DNA from: UBA8828 sp046315175
GTDB lineage: Bacteria; Verrucomicrobiota; Verrucomicrobiia; Opitutales; UBA953
Reading direction: 5' to 3'
Assembly (NCBI GenBank): GCA_046315175.1
Contig: JBKDBK010000032.1
Location: 1-16,501, forward strand
DNA: 16,501 nt
The translations under genes and the position numbers were made by a program. Below are positions 12,960 through 16,501 of this stretch, piece after piece. The notes beneath the pieces are model-generated. The model had not been told where the DNA came from. It made no database searches and worked only from the letters and a program-made list of their open reading frames with translations. Numbering within the stretch: position 1 is the stretch's first letter; the number at the start of each line of letters is the position of its first letter.

Positions 12960-14237
12960 ATGGACGTCCCCGCGAAGACCGCTCCCTGGCGCTGGGGCGA
13001 CGCCACCCGCTGGGTTCTCTACGACTTCGCCCATACCTCCTACGCCATGGTGGTCCTCGCCTTGGTCTTTCCCCAGATGTTCAAGGAGACCTGGGCCTCC
13101 GGCCTCGATCCCGCCGCGGAGTCCGCCGCCTATAAGGTTACCCAGGCCATCCCCTGTCTCCTCGTCTTTCTCCTCGCTCCCTTCCTCGGCCAGCTGGCCT
13201 CCTCCGCCCGCTTCCGGCTCAACGGCCTGCGCTTCGCCATGATCGGGGGCGCGGCCATGACCGCCGCCATGGCTTGGCTGCCGTCCGATGGCTGGCAGGC
13301 GGCCAGCCTGCTCTACATCGGCTCCGCCGCCTGCTTCTACATCGGCGCGACCTTCTTCGACTCCATGCTGGTCGACTGCGCCCCGCCGGAGCGACGCCAC
13401 ATGGTCAGCGGGCTGTCCTTCTCCGCCGGCTTCGTCGCCGGCATCCTCATCCTCATCGTCCTCGGTTCCGGGCTCTTCAAGGACGGCATCTCGCCTGTCT
13501 TCGTCGCCGCCGCTGTCTGGTGGGCGGTCTTCGCCGCCCCCCTCCTCCTCCCGGCCGTCCCCGCCCCCGCCGCCCCGCCGCCACGCTTCCGCGACACCTG
13601 GGCCGCCACTCTCGCCACCGCCCGCGAGCTCTGGGCCGACGGCCGCATCCGCTGGTTCCTCCTCAGCTTCGTGCTCTACATCGACGGCGTTCACGCGGTG
13701 AAGACCACCGCCACCCATTTCGGCATCGTCCTCGGCTATAGCCTCGACGACCTCATCAAGGCCTTCCTCGTCGCCCAGATTGTCGGCGTGCCCGCCGCCC
13801 TGGCCTTCGGCTGGCTCGGCCAGCGCTTCGGCGCCACCCTTCTCATCCGCCTCGGCCTCGTCGCCTACCTCGGCATCTCGCTCTGGGGCGCCTTCCTCCT
13901 GCAGCCCGGCAACCTCGAACTGCTCGGGCTCGCCTTCCCGGGCGTCTGGCTCCTCGCCGGGCTGGTCGGCCTCGTGCAGGGCGGCGTCCAGGCCCTCAGC
14001 CGCTCCCACTTCGCCTCGCTCGTGCCCGCCGGGCGCGAGACCGCCTACTTCGGCTTCTACGGGATGATCGGGCGGTTCGCGTCCTTCCTCGGCCCCCTTC
14101 TCGGCGCCGCCGTCGGGTGGGTTCTCGCCGACCCCTCCGATCCCACCTCGGCCGAGCGCTGGGGCTTCGCCTCCTTCTCCCTGCTCTTCGTCGCGGGCCT
14201 GCTCACCCTCCGGCGCTCGCGCTTACCAGGGCAGTGA
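12960..14237 (+). CDS. MFS transporter, UMF1 / Atg22-like family
   Basis: A polytopic inner-membrane protein of 425 residues with about 11-12 hydrophobic segments. The opening RWVLYDFAHTSYAMVVLALVFPQMF closely follows the WxLYDxANSAYxxVV signature of the UMF1 (Atg22-like) branch of the major facilitator superfamily. The C-terminal half keeps GLVQGGVQALSRSHFASLVPAGRETAYFGFYGMIGR, also typical. Substrates of bacterial members are mostly unknown; export of amino acids or other small molecules is a family-level guess. I chose the ATG at 12960; a TTG at 12948 adds four residues. It is separated from metF by the long inverted repeat, so co-transcription is uncertain. Its last 15 bp overlap the end of the minus-strand aldehyde dehydrogenase gene. 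Confidence 0.88.
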   Translation: MDVPAKTAPWRWGDATRWVLYDFAHTSYAMVVLALVFPQMFKETWASGLDPAAESAAYKVTQAIPCLLVFLLAPFLGQLASSARFRLNGLRFAMIGGAAMTAAMAWLPSDGWQAASLLYIGSAACFYIGATFFDSMLVDCAPPERRHMVSGLSFSAGFVAGILILIVLGSGLFKDGISPVFVAAAVWWAVFAAPLLLPAVPAPAAPPPRFRDTWAATLATARELWADGRIRWFLLSFVLYIDGVHAVKTTATHFGIVLGYSLDDLIKAFLVAQIVGVPAALAFGWLGQRFGATLLIRLGLVAYLGISLWGAFLLQPGNLELLGLAFPGVWLLAGLVGLVQGGVQALSRSHFASLVPAGRETAYFGFYGMIGRFASFLGPLLGAAVGWVLADPSDPTSAERWGFASFSLLFVAGLLTLRRSRLPGQ

Positions 14238-15638
14238 GTAGGTCTTGACGGTCGTCATGAAGCGCATGGCCTCGACCACGCCTTCCTTGATGCCCAGGCC
14301 GCTGTCCTTGATCCCGCCGAAGGGGGTCGACTCCAGCCGGTAGCCGGGCACCTCGTTGATGTTAACCGTGCCGGCGCGGATGCCCTTGATGGCCTTGACG
14401 GCCGACTCAAGCGAGGTGGTCACCACGCCGCTCGAGAGCCCGTAGTCGGTCGCGTTCGCCAAGGCCACGGCGTCGTCGAGCCCGTCCACCGCCAGGATGG
14501 GGGCGAGCGGCCCGAAGCATTCGTTGCGCGCCAGGTAGGCGTCGCGCGGGACCCCGCCCAGCACCGTGGGCTCCATCAGCGCCCCGCGCCGCGCCCCCCC
14601 GTGGAGCACCTTGGCGCCCCGCGACTCCGCCTCGCGCACCGCCGTCTCGAGGCGCTCCGCGGAGCGCGCGTCGATCACCGTGCCGACGCGCGTGGCCTCG
14701 TCGGCCGGGTCGCCCGCGGGGTAATCCTTGGCCGCCGCCAGCAGGCGCTCGGTGAACGGCGCCAGGACCTTCCGGTCGACCAGCAGCCGGCGGATGGCCG
14801 TGCAGCGCTGCCCGCTGTTGCGGAAGCAGCCCTCGGCGGCGAGCTTGGCCGCGAGGTCGAGGTCGGCGTCCGCGAGGACGATCAGGGGCGAGTGCCCCCC
14901 GAGCTCAAGGCAGAGCTTCTTGTAGCCGGCGGTGGCGGCGATCTCCGTGCCGACCGCCGCGCTTCCCGTGAAGGTGACCAGCGAGACGCGCGGGTCGCGG
15001 ATGAGCGGCTTCGTCACCGCCTCGAGCGAGCCGTGCAGGCAGCTGAGCATCCAGCCGGGAAGCCCGGCCTCGTGGAGGAGCGCGGCCAGCGCGCCCGCGG
15101 TCAGCGGCGTCTTCTCCGAGGGCTTGAGGATGACGGGCGCGCCCGCGGCGATGGCGGGCGCGAGCTTGTGCGCCACCTGGTTGAGCGGGTGGTTGAACGG
15201 GGTGATGGCCAGGACGAGGTCGAGCGGCTCGCGGGTGGTGTAGACCTTGCGCGCCTTGCCCTGCGGGGTGATGTCGCACGAGAACACCTGCCCGTCGTCC
15301 CGCAGCGCCTCCATCGCCGAGAACTCCAGCACGTCCAGGGCCCGGCCCACCTCGTAGCGGGTTTCCCGGAGGCAGAGCCCCGACTCCGCGGTCATCATGC
15401 GCGCGAAGGCCTCGCGCCGCTCGGCCAGCAGGGCGGCCGCCTTGCGCAGGACCTGGCTTCGCGCGTGGCGGGTGAGCGGCTCGCCCCCGGCCAGGTGGGC
15501 GCGGACCGCGGCCTCGGCCTCGGCGGCGCCGACCAGGGCCACGCGGCCGACCCTCGCGCCGTCCCAGGGGCTGAGGACGTCGAGGTGGCCGGACCCGCCC
15601 GCGGGGCGTCCGGCCAGTGAGCTGGATTGTTCGATCAT
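14223..15638 (-). CDS. Aldehyde dehydrogenase, phosphonoaldehyde dehydrogenase-like
   Basis: An NAD(P)-dependent aldehyde dehydrogenase of 471 residues, complete. Catalytic landmarks: ITPFNHPLNQVAHK with Asn149, LKPSEKTPL (cofactor binding, 171-179), FTGSAAVG (223-230), LELGG with general base Glu245, and NSGQRCTA with nucleophile Cys279. The segments GKARKVYTTREPL and ITPFNHPLNQVAHKLAPAIA and the ending FGGIKDSGLGIKEG...VKTYSLPW recall phosphonoacetaldehyde/phosphonoformaldehyde dehydrogenases (PhnY/PhpJ-like); this subfamily call is from memory. A succinate-semialdehyde or lactaldehyde substrate is the alternative. The ATG at 15636-15638 starts 7 bp after the stop of the upstream alcohol dehydrogenase gene, so the two form an operon, probably translationally coupled since no Shine-Dalgarno site is seen. 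The frame is open for 62 further codons, but those lie in the neighbour gene. Confidence 0.9.
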   Translation of the reverse strand: MIEQSSSLAGRPAGGSGHLDVLSPWDGARVGRVALVGAAEAEAAVRAHLAGGEPLTRHARSQVLRKAAALLAERREAFARMMTAESGLCLRETRYEVGRALDVLEFSAMEALRDDGQVFSCDITPQGKARKVYTTREPLDLVLAITPFNHPLNQVAHKLAPAIAAGAPVILKPSEKTPLTAGALAALLHEAGLPGWMLSCLHGSLEAVTKPLIRDPRVSLVTFTGSAAVGTEIAATAGYKKLCLELGGHSPLIVLADADLDLAAKLAAEGCFRNSGQRCTAIRRLLVDRKVLAPFTERLLAAAKDYPAGDPADEATRVGTVIDARSAERLETAVREAESRGAKVLHGGARRGALMEPTVLGGVPRDAYLARNECFGPLAPILAVDGLDDAVALANATDYGLSSGVVTTSLESAVKAIKGIRAGTVNINEVPGYRLESTPFGGIKDSGLGIKEGVVEAMRFMTTVKTYSLPW

Positions 15639-15645
15639 GGTGCGA

Positions 15646-16501
15646 TTAAGGGGCGACCGCCACGCGCTGCCAACGCCGGGTGCGGGTGAGCGCGAAGGCC
15701 TCCTCCAGCGAGCCAAGGGGCAGGGCCGGGCTGACGAGGCGGTCGAAGGGCAGCGCCTTGCCCGCCTTGGCCAGGAAGCCGAGGGAGGCGGCGAGGTGAC
15801 GGGGGGCGTAGTTGTGGAAACCACGAATGGTGAGACAGCGTCGAATGACGGCCTCGCCGGTCAGGTCGAGGCGAGTCTCGGGATGGACCATGCCCGCCCA
15901 GACGTAGGTCGCGCCGGGTCGGAGGCAGGCGACGCCCTCGGGCACGACCGCCGAGGCGCCCGCCACCTCGATCGCGAGGTCCGCGCCCTTGCCGCCGGTC
16001 GCCGCCATCAGCCTGGCCTTGGAGGCGGCCCATGAACCCGGATCCGCCGGCAGGGGGATGCCGCCGAAGGCCTCGACGGAGGCCAGGCGCTCCGCGCTGA
16101 GGTCGGCGCAGAAGACCGTCCCGACCCCCAGCGACCTGAGCCAGGCCACCGCGTAGATGCCGAGCAGGCCGCCGCCCTGCACCAAGGCCGCGCGGCAGGG
16201 CTTGGGCAACGCCTCCAGCGCGCAGGCGACGGTCGCCAGGGCGCAGTTGGCCGGCGCGACCCAGCTGTCGGGCAGCGAATCGGGGACCGCGAGCACGGCG
16301 GTGCCCGGGCGGAGCACGATGTGCGAGGCGTAGCAGCCGTTGAGCCCGCTCCCGCTGTCGAGCCCGGCGTGGCCGTACTTGAAGAGCTTTTCGCACTTCT
16401 GCGGCAAGTCCCACTCGGCGCAGGCCGAGCAGCACCCGCAGCTGTCCGCGAGGGTCCAGGTCACGCGGGCTCCCACCTCGACCCCGGGCCGGGCCGAGGC
16501 C
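15646..16501 (-). CDS. Zinc-type alcohol dehydrogenase, phosphonate-associated type (N-terminus missing)
   Basis: A medium-chain zinc alcohol dehydrogenase running off the right edge; about 284 C-terminal residues are visible. VEVGARVTW leads into the structural-zinc cluster CGCCSACAEWDLPQKC (C-x2-C-x2-C-x8-C). The Rossmann dinucleotide loop is VQGGGLLGIYA. The catalytic-zinc ligands of the N-terminal domain lie mostly outside the window. LPQKCEKLFKYGHAGLDSGSGLNGCYASH resembles a clade of alcohol dehydrogenases found next to phosphonate genes (TIGR03366-like, from memory). It would interconvert an alcohol and an aldehyde, which the downstream aldehyde dehydrogenase could oxidise to an acid. 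The GTG at 16476 is not the start: the frame stays open to the edge and homology clearly continues upstream. The partner gene follows after 7 bp. Confidence 0.85.
   Translation of the reverse strand, partial: ASARPGVEVGARVTWTLADSCGCCSACAEWDLPQKCEKLFKYGHAGLDSGSGLNGCYASHIVLRPGTAVLAVPDSLPDSWVAPANCALATVACALEALPKPCRAALVQGGGLLGIYAVAWLRSLGVGTVFCADLSAERLASVEAFGGIPLPADPGSWAASKARLMAATGGKGADLAIEVAGASAVVPEGVACLRPGATYVWAGMVHPETRLDLTGEAVIRRCLTIRGFHNYAPRHLAASLGFLAKAGKALPFDRLVSPALPLGSLEEAFALTRTRRWQRVAVAP

Noticed and set aside
12825..14009. A 394-codon minus-strand open frame across metF's end and the MFS gene
   Set aside because: It has a Glu/Gly/Ala-rich shadow composition, opposite a well-supported membrane protein, and spans the 22-bp inverted repeat.
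15639..15824. N-terminal extension of the aldehyde dehydrogenase by 62 codons
   Set aside because: The extension lies in the coding region of the upstream alcohol dehydrogenase gene and reads as Arg/Pro/Ser-rich shadow; the family start fits the ATG at 15638.

Overview
The window looks like a piece of a GC-rich chromosome from Verrucomicrobiota, most likely class Opitutae. I base this on three PEP-CTERM proteins with the same C-terminal sorting tag (PEPSTYG, a hydrophobic Leu/Ala/Gly stretch, then an Arg cluster), on a giant surface protein built of autotransporter-associated beta-strand repeats, and on weak or absent Shine-Dalgarno sites. Codon use is strongly GC-ended throughout. No rRNA, tRNA, CRISPR array, integrase or transposase gene is visible.

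Layout. 2-5344 (+) is the 3' part of a giant repeat-rich PEP-CTERM surface protein with a glycine-rich domain embedded in it. 5345-5805 is a convergent intergenic region with five hairpin repeats and AGCTA-rich sequence arranged as a roughly 137-bp tandem unit. 5806-6930 (-) is a HemW-like radical SAM protein. 6931-7684 is a divergent spacer with an AT-rich island. 7685-8383 and 8716-9378 (+) are two tandem copies of a small PEP-CTERM protein; the duplicated unit (about 830 bp, offset 993 bp) includes the 5' leader, and each copy has its own unrelated terminator. After a pyrimidine-rich spacer comes argS (9637-11421, +). A 577-bp spacer follows with a 49-bp tandem repeat, a distant inverted partner of it and more pyrimidine-rich sequence, then metF (11999-12868, +) behind a near-perfect palindrome. 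A 22-bp perfect inverted repeat separates metF from a UMF1/Atg22-like MFS transporter (12960-14237, +). That gene overlaps by 15 bp the end of a minus-strand operon: a zinc-type alcohol dehydrogenase cut by the right edge (15646-16501) followed by an aldehyde dehydrogenase (14223-15638).

How the genes fit together. The PEP-CTERM proteins are probably exported through Sec and processed by an exosortase encoded elsewhere. argS, metF and hemW are housekeeping genes for tRNA charging, folate/methionine one-carbon metabolism and haem handling. The dehydrogenase pair resembles families linked to phosphonate metabolism, so a phosphonate locus may continue past the right edge.

The least ordinary content is between the genes: a family of small hairpin repeats with compensating stem changes, low-complexity cassettes in front of argS and metF, an inverted repeat of the GGGGTCAGACCC type, and an operator-like dyad at the metF start. 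I did not find a clearly new multi-gene system. All family assignments come from reading motifs, not from database searches.
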